The notes below the pieces were generated by a model. That model did no database searches and was not told the DNA's origin. It worked only from the letters and a program-made list of their open reading frames with translations. Of a DNA stretch of 64,000 nt, positions 35,686 to 44,880 are shown piece after piece (within the stretch, counting starts at the first letter, position 1; each line of letters starts with the position of its first letter). Both the position numbers and the translations under genes were made by a program. Location of the stretch: assembly GCF_001651035.1 (NCBI RefSeq), contig NZ_LXRG01000110.1, positions 186,001 through 250,000 of the forward strand. Direction: 5' to 3'. This DNA is from Halomonas sp. ALS9. GTDB lineage: Bacteria > Pseudomonadota > Gammaproteobacteria > Pseudomonadales > Halomonadaceae.

Positions 35686-37044
35686 TTACTGGCTAAAGCG
35701 CTGGCAGGGTGCCCAGTACTTCATGAGCAGGTAGTAGCTAACGCCTGCGGGTATCAGGCTGGCGTACCACGAGATCGCCGAGAAAGAGAGTGCCGCCGCA
35801 ATACCGATAGCAGTGGCGATAAACGCAGCGAGGTTGACGCCTTGGTAGGGGCCGTTGGCGTCGTATAGCTTGTCGATATCCAGCGTGCGGCGGCGAATAA
35901 CGTAATAATCCACCACCAGAATGGCGAAGATGGGGCCTAGAAAAGCGGAATAGGTCTGCACAAACAGCTGCAGGCCCGCCGCAGAGCCCGGCTGCACCAG
36001 TTTCCAGGGGAAAGTGGCGAAAGCCAGTAGCCCCACGATCACTGTGGCGACCGAGAACTTGATTTTGAATACATCCATTAGCACGTAGGTCGGCGGCACC
36101 ACGTTGTTGAGTACGTTGGTGGTGACCTGGGCAAAGGCGATGAAGAGCAGAGTGGTCATCAGCAGCGGGGTGTTATCCACCGCGTTGGCAAACACCTGGA
36201 TAGGATCGGCGGTGCCGGTGGCCTGGGAGACCATATAGCCGATCAAGCCCATAAAAAGCGTGCAGGGTAGAATCGACATGGCATAAATAGTGGTCAGCAG
36301 GCTTTGGGCGGTGCCCTTTTTATGCTCGCGGGAGTAGTCGCTAACGTTGAGCATCATGGTGCTGTAGATGCCCAGAAACAGCATGGTCGCGCCCCAGAAC
36401 GGCATGCCCCAGGAGCCTTCCATGGTCAGCAGGCTGGCGGAAAGCTCATCGCCATAGCGCTGCACCGTGGCGTAGAACATATACATCAACGAGACGAGGA
36501 TAAAGGCGCTGCCGATATTCTCTAACCACTTGATGCCCTGAAAGCCCATTACCGACAGGCCAATTTGCAGAAACTGGAAGGTAATAAAGTAGAAGATAAG
36601 GTTGTCGAAGCCGAACAGCGTGGCCGACACCATATTGAGTGCCCCAGCGCCAATCCAGCTTTGAAAGCCGTACCACACTACCGCAGGCACCGCGCGGACT
36701 AAGCCGGGTAGCCGCGTGCCGGTAAAGCCAAAGGCACTGCGCGCCTGCACCATAAACGGGATGCCGTACTTGTAGCCAGCGGCCCCGTTAATGGCCAGCG
36801 CTATCCCTATCACAAAGCAACCAATGGCGATGGCCAGCGTCGCTTGCAACAGGTTCAGGGTGCCGACCACGCTTGAGCCCATGGCGAAGGTGCCAATGGA
36901 AACGCAGCCGCCGAACCAGGCCAGAAAATAGGAGCCGCGCCCCATAATTCGGGTGTGTTGCGGGGCTAGGCTCTCTGCCCCTAATGCCTTTGATCCGTCA
37001 TCGGATCGGTCTTCTGACGCAAGAGCGGAGGTTGAAGCGCTCAT
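35686..37044 (-). CDS. NCS1-family permease, CodB-like
   Basis: A 452-residue transporter of the purine-cytosine permease branch of NCS1. Signatures include GIPFMVQARSAFGFTGTRLP, IGAGALNMV and FLGPIFAILVVDYYVIRRR, with about 12 membrane helices. It is a diverged paralogue of the next gene (34186), and the two are probably co-transcribed from about 37.1 kb. Its substrate is likely a purine or hydantoin-type compound given the neighbours. Confidence 0.87.
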   Translation of the reverse strand: MSASTSALASEDRSDDGSKALGAESLAPQHTRIMGRGSYFLAWFGGCVSIGTFAMGSSVVGTLNLLQATLAIAIGCFVIGIALAINGAAGYKYGIPFMVQARSAFGFTGTRLPGLVRAVPAVVWYGFQSWIGAGALNMVSATLFGFDNLIFYFITFQFLQIGLSVMGFQGIKWLENIGSAFILVSLMYMFYATVQRYGDELSASLLTMEGSWGMPFWGATMLFLGIYSTMMLNVSDYSREHKKGTAQSLLTTIYAMSILPCTLFMGLIGYMVSQATGTADPIQVFANAVDNTPLLMTTLLFIAFAQVTTNVLNNVVPPTYVLMDVFKIKFSVATVIVGLLAFATFPWKLVQPGSAAGLQLFVQTYSAFLGPIFAILVVDYYVIRRRTLDIDKLYDANGPYQGVNLAAFIATAIGIAAALSFSAISWYASLIPAGVSYYLLMKYWAPCQRFSQ

Positions 37045-37214
37045 GGTATCGTCCTCGCAAGATTATCGGTTTTATTAATCCCCGACTTAGCATCGGGAAA
37101 CGCTTGCGGCGTGGCGTGCTACTGGACGTTCGTGTTTCTTAATCTGTTGTTATTAAATGTTTTTTCGAGTCATGCTTTTTTGGACATGCTTTTTTGAGAC
37201 ACTGTTTTTAGGCT

Positions 37215-37970
37215 TTATGACTTGAGCGGTAGCGCAAGATCAGAAAGCCCGGAAAACTTACCGGTGAAGGTTTTTGGCCGGGGGTAGTCAAGATCACCAT
37301 GCTTACTGGTATGCAGTCCTAAACTGACCAACGATTCGGCCAGTTTGAGCGCGGCGGTGACACCTTCTATGACTGGCAGGCCGACTTCGCGGCTGATCTC
37401 TTGGGTCAAATTCGCCATGCCGCCGCAGCCTAAAACGATGGCGCCAATGCCGTCTTCATCACGGGCGCGGCAGCACTCTTCAACAATGCGGGTAAACGCC
37501 GCTTCAGGGTGGTGCTCAAGATCCAACACCGGAATTTCAGCGGCGCGAATGCGGCGGCAGTGGTGGCTAAAGCCGTACTGCTGAAGCAAGTGCTCGGCAA
37601 TAATGCCGGTGCGGCCCAAGGTGGTCACAATAGAAAAGCGGGTGCTCACCAGCGTGGCGAGATGAAACGCCGCTTCGGCAATGCCAATCACTGGCGCCCG
37701 GGTAAGTTCGCGGGCAGCGAGCAAGCCGGGGTCGCCGAAACAGGCCACGATATAAGCATCGATGCCGCCTTCGCGCTCGCCTTTAAGCATCTCTTCGGCA
37801 ACCCCAACCGCGCTGATCGCTTCGTCAAAATGGCTTTCAATGGAAACCGGGCCCGCGTCAGGCTGTGAGGCGCTAACGGTTGTTCCCGCGGCTGCCTGCT
37901 GCTGCGCTGCCTGACCCATCGCAGCGGTCATGGAAGCCGTGGTGTTCGGGTTAATAAGGCGTATATGCAC
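37215..37970 (-). CDS. Allantoin/hydantoin racemase-like protein
   Basis: A 251-residue member of the Asp/Glu/hydantoin racemase superfamily (HpxA/Hyu-type). It starts VHIRLINPNTTASM, the usual N-terminus of allantoin racemases, and has the two catalytic cysteines in VACFGDPGL and LGCGGMANL. The role would be interconversion of (R)- and (S)-allantoin. GTG at 37970 is chosen; a longer frame to 38015 would include a TTGTATACAA operator and adds a non-family leader. Divergent from puuE. Confidence 0.88.
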   Translation of the reverse strand: MHIRLINPNTTASMTAAMGQAAQQQAAAGTTVSASQPDAGPVSIESHFDEAISAVGVAEEMLKGEREGGIDAYIVACFGDPGLLAARELTRAPVIGIAEAAFHLATLVSTRFSIVTTLGRTGIIAEHLLQQYGFSHHCRRIRAAEIPVLDLEHHPEAAFTRIVEECCRARDEDGIGAIVLGCGGMANLTQEISREVGLPVIEGVTAALKLAESLVSLGLHTSKHGDLDYPRPKTFTGKFSGLSDLALPLKS

Positions 37971-38309
37971 GTTAAGAAATCCGTATGTAAACAATATAAA
38001 TTTTCTTGTATACAAAAATAGGGCGGTTTCTAGCCTTGCGCAAGCTTCTGGGCGTGAATAGACGATAAAAATGTCGCTATAAAAGTTTGACCAATCGTTC
38101 AGGATTCAACGACTTAACGGCATTTAAACTAAAAAACGCTATGAGAGACAGGGGATTAGCGTCTGGCCGCGTTGCGGTTCGTTATTAATCTCGCTATTTT
38201 GTATACAAATAATTTTCTGTATCGCTGGGCTGCTTATTCGCCAGAGACGAGCCGGAAATAGGCATACCGGGAATAGGCATACTGGAAATAGATATAAAGG
38301 GAGCTAGCT
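37971..38309. promoter_or_regulatory. Racemase-puuE divergent control region with operator palindromes
   Basis: Holds TTGTATACAA at 38006-38015 and again at 38199-38208, and TTGACCAATCGTTCAG at 38087-38102, a near copy of the uraD/hiuH dyad. The two identical palindromes flank the divergent promoters and lie about 190 bases apart, which would allow looping by a dimeric regulator. No gene in the 339 bases. Confidence 0.65.
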
Positions 38310-39248
38310 ATGTCGTCATCCTCTAAGGGCCACTACCCACGCGACTTAATCGGTTACGGGCGCAACCCGCCCCATGCCAACTGGCCCAACAAGGCCAAAA
38401 TTGCCGTTCAGTTCGTGCTCAACTACGAGGAGGGCGGCGAGAACTGCGTGCTGCATGGCGACTCGGGCTCCGAGCAGTTTCTATCGGAAATTATCGGCGC
38501 ACCGGCTTATCCAGATCGCCACTTGAGTATGGAGTCGATCTACGAGTACGGCTCCCGCGCTGGGGTTTGGCGTATTCTTCGTGAGTTTGAAAAACGTGAT
38601 TTGCCGCTCACGGTGTTTGGCGTGGCCATGGCGCTGGAACGCAACCCGGATGTTGCCATGGCGTTTAAAGAGCTCGGCCACGAGATCGCCTGCCACGGCT
38701 ACCGCTGGATTCACTATCAGGAAGTCTCTGAGCACGTTGAGCGGCAGCACCTTCAGCAGGCCATGGATATTTTTCAGCGGCTGTATGGTGAGAAACCTCA
38801 AGGCTGGTACACCGGTCGCGACAGCCCCAATACCCGGCGTTTAGTGTTGGATGAAGGCGGTTTCCTTTACGATAGCGATTACTACGGCGACGATCTGCCC
38901 TTCTGGACGCAAGTCACCGATAGTCAGGGCAGTGAGCATAACCATTTGATCGTGCCTTATACCCTGGATAGTAATGATATGCGCTTTGCCGCGCCGCAAG
39001 GTTTTAATACGGCGGATCACTTCTTTACCTACCTGCGCGATGCCTTTGACGTGCTCTACGCGGAAGGGGAGGAGGCGCCCAAAATGTTCTCCATCGGTAT
39101 GCACTGCCGTTTATTGGGGCGCCCGGGGCGTTTTCGCGCGCTACAGCGCTTTTTGGATTACATCGAAACTCACGACCGCGTTTGGGTTGCTCGGCGGGTC
39201 GATATCGCCCGCCATTGGGCGGAGCACCACCCGCCCTCAACCCGCTAA
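38310..39248 (+). CDS. puuE: Allantoinase PuuE (polysaccharide-deacetylase type)
   Basis: PuuE hydrolyses allantoin to allantoate and is unrelated to the amidohydrolase-type AllB. The 312-residue protein shows YPRDLIGYGRNPPHANWPN, the family start, NYEEGGENCVLHGDSGSE, HEIACHGYRW with the NodB-type metal His, and GRPGRFRALQRFLDYI near the end. Starts with ATG after a GGGAG-like site. Neighbours confirm allantoin breakdown; probably co-transcribed with the RpiR gene 23 bases on. Confidence 0.95.
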   Translation: MSSSSKGHYPRDLIGYGRNPPHANWPNKAKIAVQFVLNYEEGGENCVLHGDSGSEQFLSEIIGAPAYPDRHLSMESIYEYGSRAGVWRILREFEKRDLPLTVFGVAMALERNPDVAMAFKELGHEIACHGYRWIHYQEVSEHVERQHLQQAMDIFQRLYGEKPQGWYTGRDSPNTRRLVLDEGGFLYDSDYYGDDLPFWTQVTDSQGSEHNHLIVPYTLDSNDMRFAAPQGFNTADHFFTYLRDAFDVLYAEGEEAPKMFSIGMHCRLLGRPGRFRALQRFLDYIETHDRVWVARRVDIARHWAEHHPPSTR

Positions 39249-39271
39249 ATCAGATAGCTCAATAGGATGTT

Positions 39272-40147
39272 ATGACGCCGCATATCGGACAGCGTATTAC
39301 CGCCCAGTTTGACGCGCTAAGTGCCCAGGAGCAGCGGGTGGCGAGCTTTATCCTCGATCACTTTGATGATCTAGCGGTGTACAGTGCCGCTGATTTGGCG
39401 CGTTTGACCGGGGTATCCAAATCGACGGTCAGCCGCCTGTTCAAGCGGTTGGGGTTTGAGAGCTATCGCACGGTTAAAGATCATGCCCGCCAGCTGCGCA
39501 ACCTGGGTGTTCCGTTGGTGATCGATGCCAACGCCATGCAGGAGGAAGCCGGCGCGCCGTTTCAGCGCCATTTGCAGCGCGAGCAGGAAAACCTGCAGCG
39601 CTGCTTAAACGGCATTGCGGCGGATCAATTTGCTGCGCTGGTAGAGCGCCTGGATAGCGCGCGTCATGTAGTCGTTATTGGTTTTCGTAACAGCTATCCG
39701 CTAGCGCTGCACTTTCGCCAGCAGTTGATTCAGGCGCGTACCCAGGTTCGGGTGGTTCCTCATCCAAACCAGTCGTTAGCGGAAGAGATTGTCGATCTCA
39801 CCGAGCAGGACGTGGTGGTGTTGTTTGGTTTTCGCCGCCGCCCAGCGGCCTTTGCTTCGCTAATTGATGCGCTTGAGCGCTCACCTGCCAAGGTAACCTT
39901 ACTGGCTGACCCCACCGCGGTTAATTTCGCCTCAAAGGTAACGTGGTTTTTTGAAACGCCGCTGGAAAGCCTCTCCGCCTTCGATAGCTACGCCGCTGCC
40001 AATAGCCTGATCTGCCTGATTGCCAACGGCGTTCTGCATCGGCGTCTGGCAGAAGGTCGAGAGCGCATCAGCGCGATCAGCGATGTTTACGCTGAGCTTA
40101 GTGAGCTGGAAGCGCCGACCATGAGCGTTGATTGGAATGCCCAGTAG
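39272..40147 (+). CDS. RpiR/MurR-family transcriptional regulator
   Basis: A 291-residue regulator with an N-terminal HTH_6 domain (about 1-75, DLARLTGVSKSTVSRLFKRLGF) and a SIS domain (about 115-260, VVVIGFRNSYPLALHFRQQL). RpiR proteins with SIS bind phosphosugars or, in ureide contexts, other metabolites. Its likely site is the TGAAACGAAAGTTTCT palindrome found before the ABC transporter (40340) and before allE (45035). ATG follows AGGATGTT. Confidence 0.87.
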   Translation: MTPHIGQRITAQFDALSAQEQRVASFILDHFDDLAVYSAADLARLTGVSKSTVSRLFKRLGFESYRTVKDHARQLRNLGVPLVIDANAMQEEAGAPFQRHLQREQENLQRCLNGIAADQFAALVERLDSARHVVVIGFRNSYPLALHFRQQLIQARTQVRVVPHPNQSLAEEIVDLTEQDVVVLFGFRRRPAAFASLIDALERSPAKVTLLADPTAVNFASKVTWFFETPLESLSAFDSYAAANSLICLIANGVLHRRLAEGRERISAISDVYAELSELEAPTMSVDWNAQ

Positions 40148-40339
40148 GCTTTGCCGCCTAACATGGTGCATTTCTTCGTCCTGATGGGTTAAAGCTGCAC
40201 CAATACGTTGCATTTATTTTTATTCAAACTCTCCTCCCGATGCGATTTCCACTGCGTTGCGGCTACCTGTGCTCGCTAAGCTGCTGTTATAAAAAATCTT
40301 AGTGACTTCTGGTATCGCGATTGCTCTTAGGTGATTAAG

Positions 40340-40355
40340 TGAAACGAAAGTTTCT
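40340..40355. promoter_or_regulatory. Palindrome before the ABC transporter operon, likely RpiR operator
   Basis: TGAAACGAAAGTTTCT contains the dyad GAAAC-GAAA-GTTTC and occurs, identical over 16 bases, at 45035-45050. It lies within the 340-base gap between the RpiR gene and the transporter, with no other gene in that gap. Confidence 0.6.
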
Positions 40356-40487
40356 TTGTTAGATTTTATGCAACAAAGCTTTCATTCGCTTTGCTTCCAC
40401 TGCCAAGACCACCACTGATAATTAGCCAGCCAATTGTTTCTAGCAAAACCAAGAGTTTGCAGAACATGCGTCTGCCAGGAGAGTTTT

Positions 40488-41342
40488 ATGAAATCGTTAT
40501 CGCACCGCGTCAGTCACTCCCTTACCCGCCGCTTCAAGTGTCTGCAGTCCAGCGTTTTAGCCACGGGGCTGAGTGCCGCCGTCGCACTGGGGGCATTCGC
40601 CACCAGCCCCAGCGTTCAGGCGGATGCCCTTGAGGATATCGAGTCTCGCGGCACTATTCGGATTGCCGTGCCCCAGGATTTTCCGCCCTTTGGCTCGGTG
40701 GGTACCGACCTGCAGCCGCGCGGCTACGATATTGATATGGCCCAATACCTTGCTGATGAAATGGGCGTTACGTTAGAGCTGATTCCGGTAACTAGTGCCA
40801 ACCGGATTCCCTATTTACAGACCGGCCAGGCGGATTTGGTGATTTCCAGCCTGGGTAAAAATCCTGAGCGCGAAGCGGCAATCGACTTTTCTGATGCCTA
40901 TGCGCCGTTCTTTTTAGGGGTGTTCAGCGCTGATGAAGATGAAAGCGTGGATGGCCCAGAAGGCTTAGCCGATAAAACCATCGGGGTCACCCGCGGTGCC
41001 GTGGAAGATATGGAGCTATCAGAGATTGCCCCAGACTCCACCACCGTTCAGCGCTTTGAAGATAACGCCACTACCATTTCTGCGTTTCTGTCTGGTCAGG
41101 TTGATTACGTGGCTACTGGGAACGTGGTTGCCGCCGAGATCGCCGAGCGCAATAGCAGCCGTGCGCCCTCGTTGGTGTACCAGCTTAAAGATTCGCCCTG
41201 CTACGTGGGCATGAACAAAAATGAGCCCGCGCTGTTGGAAGAAGTAAATCGCCTGATCGCTCAAGGTCTGGAAGATGGCACTCTGAATGAGCTGTCCCAG
41301 CGTTGGTTTAGTGCTGACCTGCCTGAAAACTTCGGTAGCTGA
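40488..41342 (+). CDS. ABC transporter substrate-binding protein (polar amino-acid family)
   Basis: A 284-residue periplasmic solute-binding protein of family 3 (polar amino acids). A long signal peptide with basic N-terminus and a hydrophobic stretch (VLATGLSAAVALGAFA) is followed by IESRGTIRIAVPQDFPPFG, the PBPb entry motif, ADLVISSLGKNPEREAAIDFS and QLKDSPCYVGMNKNEPAL. The specific ligand is unknown; the setting suggests a ureide, amino acid or purine breakdown product. ATG at 40488 after AGGAG. Confidence 0.9.
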   Translation: MKSLSHRVSHSLTRRFKCLQSSVLATGLSAAVALGAFATSPSVQADALEDIESRGTIRIAVPQDFPPFGSVGTDLQPRGYDIDMAQYLADEMGVTLELIPVTSANRIPYLQTGQADLVISSLGKNPEREAAIDFSDAYAPFFLGVFSADEDESVDGPEGLADKTIGVTRGAVEDMELSEIAPDSTTVQRFEDNATTISAFLSGQVDYVATGNVVAAEIAERNSSRAPSLVYQLKDSPCYVGMNKNEPALLEEVNRLIAQGLEDGTLNELSQRWFSADLPENFGS

Positions 41343-41350
41343 GGTTCATT

Positions 41351-42028
41351 ATGGGGCCAACACTCGACTTTCTTACCCTGTTGCCCTACGTCAGTGAACT
41401 CCTGAAAGGTCTTACCACCACGGTCATTTTGACCGTGGTGACCACCTTAACGGGATTGGCGCTGGCAGTGGCGGTAGCGTATTTACGTGTGAACGCGCAG
41501 CCATGGGTGCGTTGGGGGCTGGGTGGTTACGTTGAAGTGATCCGTAATACGCCCTTTATTGTGCAGCTGTTCTTTATCTTCTTTGGCCTGCCGGGGCTGG
41601 GTATCAAAATTGATGCCATTACTGCGGCCTTTATTGCCATGACCCTTAACCTGGCCGCCTACAGCGCCGAGATTTTACGCGCCGGTATTAGCGCCACGGC
41701 AAAAGGCCAACTGGAGGCCGGGCGCGCGCTGGGCATGACCACGCTGCAAAGCTACCGCCATGTGGTGCTGGTGCCCGCTTTTGCGCGGGTTTATCCCGCG
41801 CTCATCAGCCAGTCGATTATCGTCATGCTGGGTTCGGCGGTGGTGTCGCAGATTTCGGTATTTGATCTGACCTACGCGGCTAACTTTATCCAGTCGCGCA
41901 ACTTCCGCAGCTTTGAAGTTTATCTACTGATCACGCTGGTCTATCTGCTTCTCGCCTTTGGTATGCGGCGCAGCTTTATGCTGGTGGGCAAGCGCATATT
42001 CGCCTATCAGCAAGGAGAGCAACGATGA
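41351..42028 (+). CDS. ABC transporter permease 1 (HisM/GlnP type)
   Basis: A 225-residue inner-membrane permease of the polar amino-acid importer group, with 5 helices and the EAA loop EILRAGISATAKGQLEAGRALGM facing the ATPase (quoted in part: EAGRALGMTTLQSYRHVVL). It starts nine bases after the binding-protein gene and overlaps the second permease by four bases. Confidence 0.92.
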   Translation: MGPTLDFLTLLPYVSELLKGLTTTVILTVVTTLTGLALAVAVAYLRVNAQPWVRWGLGGYVEVIRNTPFIVQLFFIFFGLPGLGIKIDAITAAFIAMTLNLAAYSAEILRAGISATAKGQLEAGRALGMTTLQSYRHVVLVPAFARVYPALISQSIIVMLGSAVVSQISVFDLTYAANFIQSRNFRSFEVYLLITLVYLLLAFGMRRSFMLVGKRIFAYQQGEQR

Positions 42029-42681
42029 TTGAGTTCACCTTCTGGGATATTTTGCGCAACCTATTACTAGCGGCTCGCTGGACGGTGGTGCTGTCGCTAA
42101 TTGCTTTTGTAGGCGGGGCGACGGTGGGGCTGCTATTGACCTTTATGCGTCTCTCCAGCAACCGCTGGCTGCAGCGATTAACGTCACTCTATGTGGATCT
42201 GTTCCAGGGTACGCCGCTGCTGATGCAGCTGTTTTTGATCTTCTTTGGCGCTGCCGCCATGGGGCATCCGATCTCTGCCTGGCTGGCCGCTTCCATCGCA
42301 CTCACCCTGTTTACCAGCGCCTTTCTGTGTGACATCTGGCGCGGCTGTTTAGAGGCGGTGGCCAAAGGGCAGTGGCACGCGGCGCGGGTGCTGGGCATGA
42401 ATTATTTCCAGACCATGCGCCATGTGATTCTGCCCCAGGCGCTGCGGCTATCGATTCCGCCCACGGTGGGTTTTTCGGTACAGGTGATTAAAGGCACGGC
42501 GCTTGCCTCCATCATTGGCTTTGTCGAGCTGACCAAAGCGGGCACCATGCTTAATAACGCCACCTTTGAACCCTTCACCATCTTTGCCCTTGTGGCGCTG
42601 CTTTACTTCGCGCTGTGCTTCCCCCTTTCCTGCTACGCGCGCTATCTGGAGAAAAAGCTCTATGACGCTGGTTTACGTTGA
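42025..42681 (+). CDS. ABC transporter permease 2 (HisQ/GlnP type)
   Basis: A 218-residue partner of the first permease with the EAA motif DIWRGCLEAVAKGQWHAAR and PFTIFALVALLYF at the end. Two permeases forming a heterodimer are typical of His/Gln-type importers. Start overlaps the previous gene by four bases (ATGA); the end overlaps the ATPase gene by about 20 bases. Confidence 0.92.
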   Translation: MIEFTFWDILRNLLLAARWTVVLSLIAFVGGATVGLLLTFMRLSSNRWLQRLTSLYVDLFQGTPLLMQLFLIFFGAAAMGHPISAWLAASIALTLFTSAFLCDIWRGCLEAVAKGQWHAARVLGMNYFQTMRHVILPQALRLSIPPTVGFSVQVIKGTALASIIGFVELTKAGTMLNNATFEPFTIFALVALLYFALCFPLSCYARYLEKKLYDAGLR

Positions 42682-43390
42682 TAACGTGCATAAAGCCTTT
42701 GGCGATCTGGAAGTGCTTAAAGGCATTAACCTTTCGGTCGCACAGGGCGAAGTCGTAGCGATTATTGGTCGCAGCGGTTCGGGTAAAAGTACCCTACTGC
42801 GCTGCCTGAATCAGCTTGAAAAACACGACAGCGGCCAGATCACCATCGCCGATAAGCAGCTGGATGCGGCGTCAATGTCGCCCAAAGAGTTGAGCGAAAA
42901 CGTGGGTATGGTGTTTCAAAGCTTTAACCTGTTTCCGCATAAGACCGTGGGTGAAAACGTCTGCTTAGCGCCACGGGTGGTGCGCGGTGAGGCGAAAGCT
43001 GATGTTGAGAAAATTGCTCGGGAAGTGCTTGAGAAAGTCGGCCTCTCGGACAAATACGATGCCTACCCGGCCCAGCTCTCCGGCGGCCAGCAGCAGCGCG
43101 TGGCGATCGCCAGGGCGCTGGCGATGCAGCCCAAAGTGATGCTTTGCGATGAGGTGACTTCAGCGCTCGACCCCGAGCTGGTCGGGGAAGTGCTGCGGGT
43201 GCTGGAAGCCTTGGCAAAAGAGGGTATGACGCTGATTCTGGTCACCCACGAGATGAGCTTCGCCCGCGATGTGGCCGACCGCGTGGTGTTTATGCACCAG
43301 GGGCGCATCCATGAAGAGGGCGCCCCCAGCGAACTGTTCAGCAATCCACAAACGCCAGAGCTAAAGCAGTTTATCTCTGCGGTTCTTTAG
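42662..43390 (+). CDS. ABC transporter ATP-binding protein (polar amino-acid family)
   Basis: A 242-residue ABC ATPase of the HisP/GlnQ type: Walker A GRSGSGKST, Q-loop VFQSFNLFPHKT, signature LSGGQQQRVAIARALAM, Walker B VMLCDEVTSALDPELV and the H-loop VTHEMSFARDVADRV. It completes a four-gene importer with the binding protein and two permeases. ATG at 42662, inside the end of the preceding gene, has GGAG upstream. Confidence 0.94.
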   Translation: MTLVYVDNVHKAFGDLEVLKGINLSVAQGEVVAIIGRSGSGKSTLLRCLNQLEKHDSGQITIADKQLDAASMSPKELSENVGMVFQSFNLFPHKTVGENVCLAPRVVRGEAKADVEKIAREVLEKVGLSDKYDAYPAQLSGGQQQRVAIARALAMQPKVMLCDEVTSALDPELVGEVLRVLEALAKEGMTLILVTHEMSFARDVADRVVFMHQGRIHEEGAPSELFSNPQTPELKQFISAVL

Positions 43391-43395
43391 CTTAG

Positions 43396-43421
43396 CACCG
43401 CCTCATACAGATGAGGCGGTG
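43396..43421. terminator. Hairpin between convergent transporter genes
   Basis: A perfect 11-bp stem (CACCGCCTCAT/ATGAGGCGGTG) with an ACAG loop lies between two convergent genes. It lacks a T run on either side, so termination would be partial or factor-assisted. Confidence 0.6.
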
Positions 43422-43431
43422 GTCTAGTCAC

Positions 43432-44880
43432 TTATCCGATCCATTGCGCTGCCTGAGCAAAAATAAGGAAGCCCAGGGCGATCAGAATCCATACGCAAAA
43501 AAGTGGAAAGAAGAACTTGACCCATTTTTGCCATGGAACGCCAGCGAGCGCTAGGGTAGCCATAAAGTAGCCCGAGGTTGGGTATAAGATATTGCCAATG
43601 CCATCGCCAAGCTGGAAAGCCAATACCGCCGTTTGTCGCGTTACGCCAATGATGTCGGAGAGCGGCGCCATCAGGGGCATGGTGACCAGGGCCTGGCCGC
43701 TACCGGAAGGCACAATAAAATTGAAACCGAGTTGGGCGAAGAACATGCCAATAGCCGATAGCAGGGTGGGCAACTCCCCCACGAGATTGCCAAGCCCAAA
43801 TACCAGCGTATCCATGATCTGGCCATCTTCCAGCATCACGGCAACGCCCCGTGCAACGCCTGCGATCATGGCCCCAACCAATACATCGCGGAAGCCCTGG
43901 TTGAAGCCTGCACATATTTCGTCAGTGTCGAGGCCTGCGATAAGGCCCACGACAATGCCCATGATGATAAATAGGCCCGCCATTTCCATCATGAACCAGC
44001 CTTGTTGCAGGACGCCATAGACGAGTACCGCGAAGAAGGCGAACGTTGCGATGGCGGCGAGCTTCTGGCGAGCAGTGGCGATTAATGCAGGGCTATTGTC
44101 AGCGTGTTGGTAAAGCGTGCGTTTTTCGGTTTCCCCTGTGTCGTTGCTCAGTAGGCTAAGCGAGGGTGTCTGGCGCACTATGCGGGCGTAGCGCATGACG
44201 AAGAAAATGGCCGCAGCTAACATGACTATAAACGCCATGACGCGCAGGCCATAGCCGGAGTAGAGAGGTAGGTCTGAGAGTTGCTGTGCAAGGCCGGTGT
44301 TGATGGGGTTGAGCACACCCGTTGTGAAGCCAACGGTGGTGGCGCAAAGTGCCACCGCGGCTGCAGTGACGGAATCAAAGCGCAAAGCAATCATTAACGG
44401 CAAGATGACCGGCACATAGACCAGCGCCAACTCTTGGGTACCGATCACGGTTGCTATCAGGGCAAATACGGTCATCAACACCGGGATAGTGAGCAGGCTC
44501 TGTCGCGCAAAGCGCCGCGTCAGCTTATCAACACCTATTTCTATAATGCCGGTGCGCCTTAGCACCATAAACATACCGCCAATCATAAAGGTGAAAAAGA
44601 CAACTTCACCAGCACTCATCAAGCCATTAGGAATCGCCAGCATAAAGTCGACGATACCAATCGGGGTGGAGACGATCTGTTCATAAGAGGTTGGGTCAAT
44701 GGTGATACGCCCGTTCGGGCCCGGAACGCGCTCGAACTGACCAGCAGGCACAAAATGCGTTGCTATCGCTGCCAAGGCGATAAAAACGAACAAAACCGCG
44801 TATATATCTGGTATCCGGCACCAGCTTTTCTTGGGTGTGGGGCTATCTGGGGAAGACGAAGAGGGGGTGTGTTGGGACAT
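43432..44880 (-). CDS. YfcC-like permease
   Basis: A 482-residue integral membrane protein with about 12 helices, of the YfcC/AbgT-related ion-transporter type (COG1288 look). Visible blocks are FVPAGQFERVPGPNGR, VVFFTFMIGGMFMVLRRTG, GTQELALVYVPVILPLMIAL and FNFIVPSGSGQALVTMPLMAPL, the last a re-entrant-loop type motif of anion transporters. The substrate is unknown and may be an amino acid, ureide or dipeptide. ATG at 44880 has GAGG seven bases before. Divergent from allE. Confidence 0.8.
   Translation of the reverse strand: MSQHTPSSSSPDSPTPKKSWCRIPDIYAVLFVFIALAAIATHFVPAGQFERVPGPNGRITIDPTSYEQIVSTPIGIVDFMLAIPNGLMSAGEVVFFTFMIGGMFMVLRRTGIIEIGVDKLTRRFARQSLLTIPVLMTVFALIATVIGTQELALVYVPVILPLMIALRFDSVTAAAVALCATTVGFTTGVLNPINTGLAQQLSDLPLYSGYGLRVMAFIVMLAAAIFFVMRYARIVRQTPSLSLLSNDTGETEKRTLYQHADNSPALIATARQKLAAIATFAFFAVLVYGVLQQGWFMMEMAGLFIIMGIVVGLIAGLDTDEICAGFNQGFRDVLVGAMIAGVARGVAVMLEDGQIMDTLVFGLGNLVGELPTLLSAIGMFFAQLGFNFIVPSGSGQALVTMPLMAPLSDIIGVTRQTAVLAFQLGDGIGNILYPTSGYFMATLALAGVPWQKWVKFFFPLFCVWILIALGFLIFAQAAQWIG

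Noticed and set aside
37971..38015. 15-codon longer start for the allantoin racemase gene
   Set aside because: It would cover an operator palindrome and adds a leader unlike the family; VHIRLINPNTTASM is the usual beginning.
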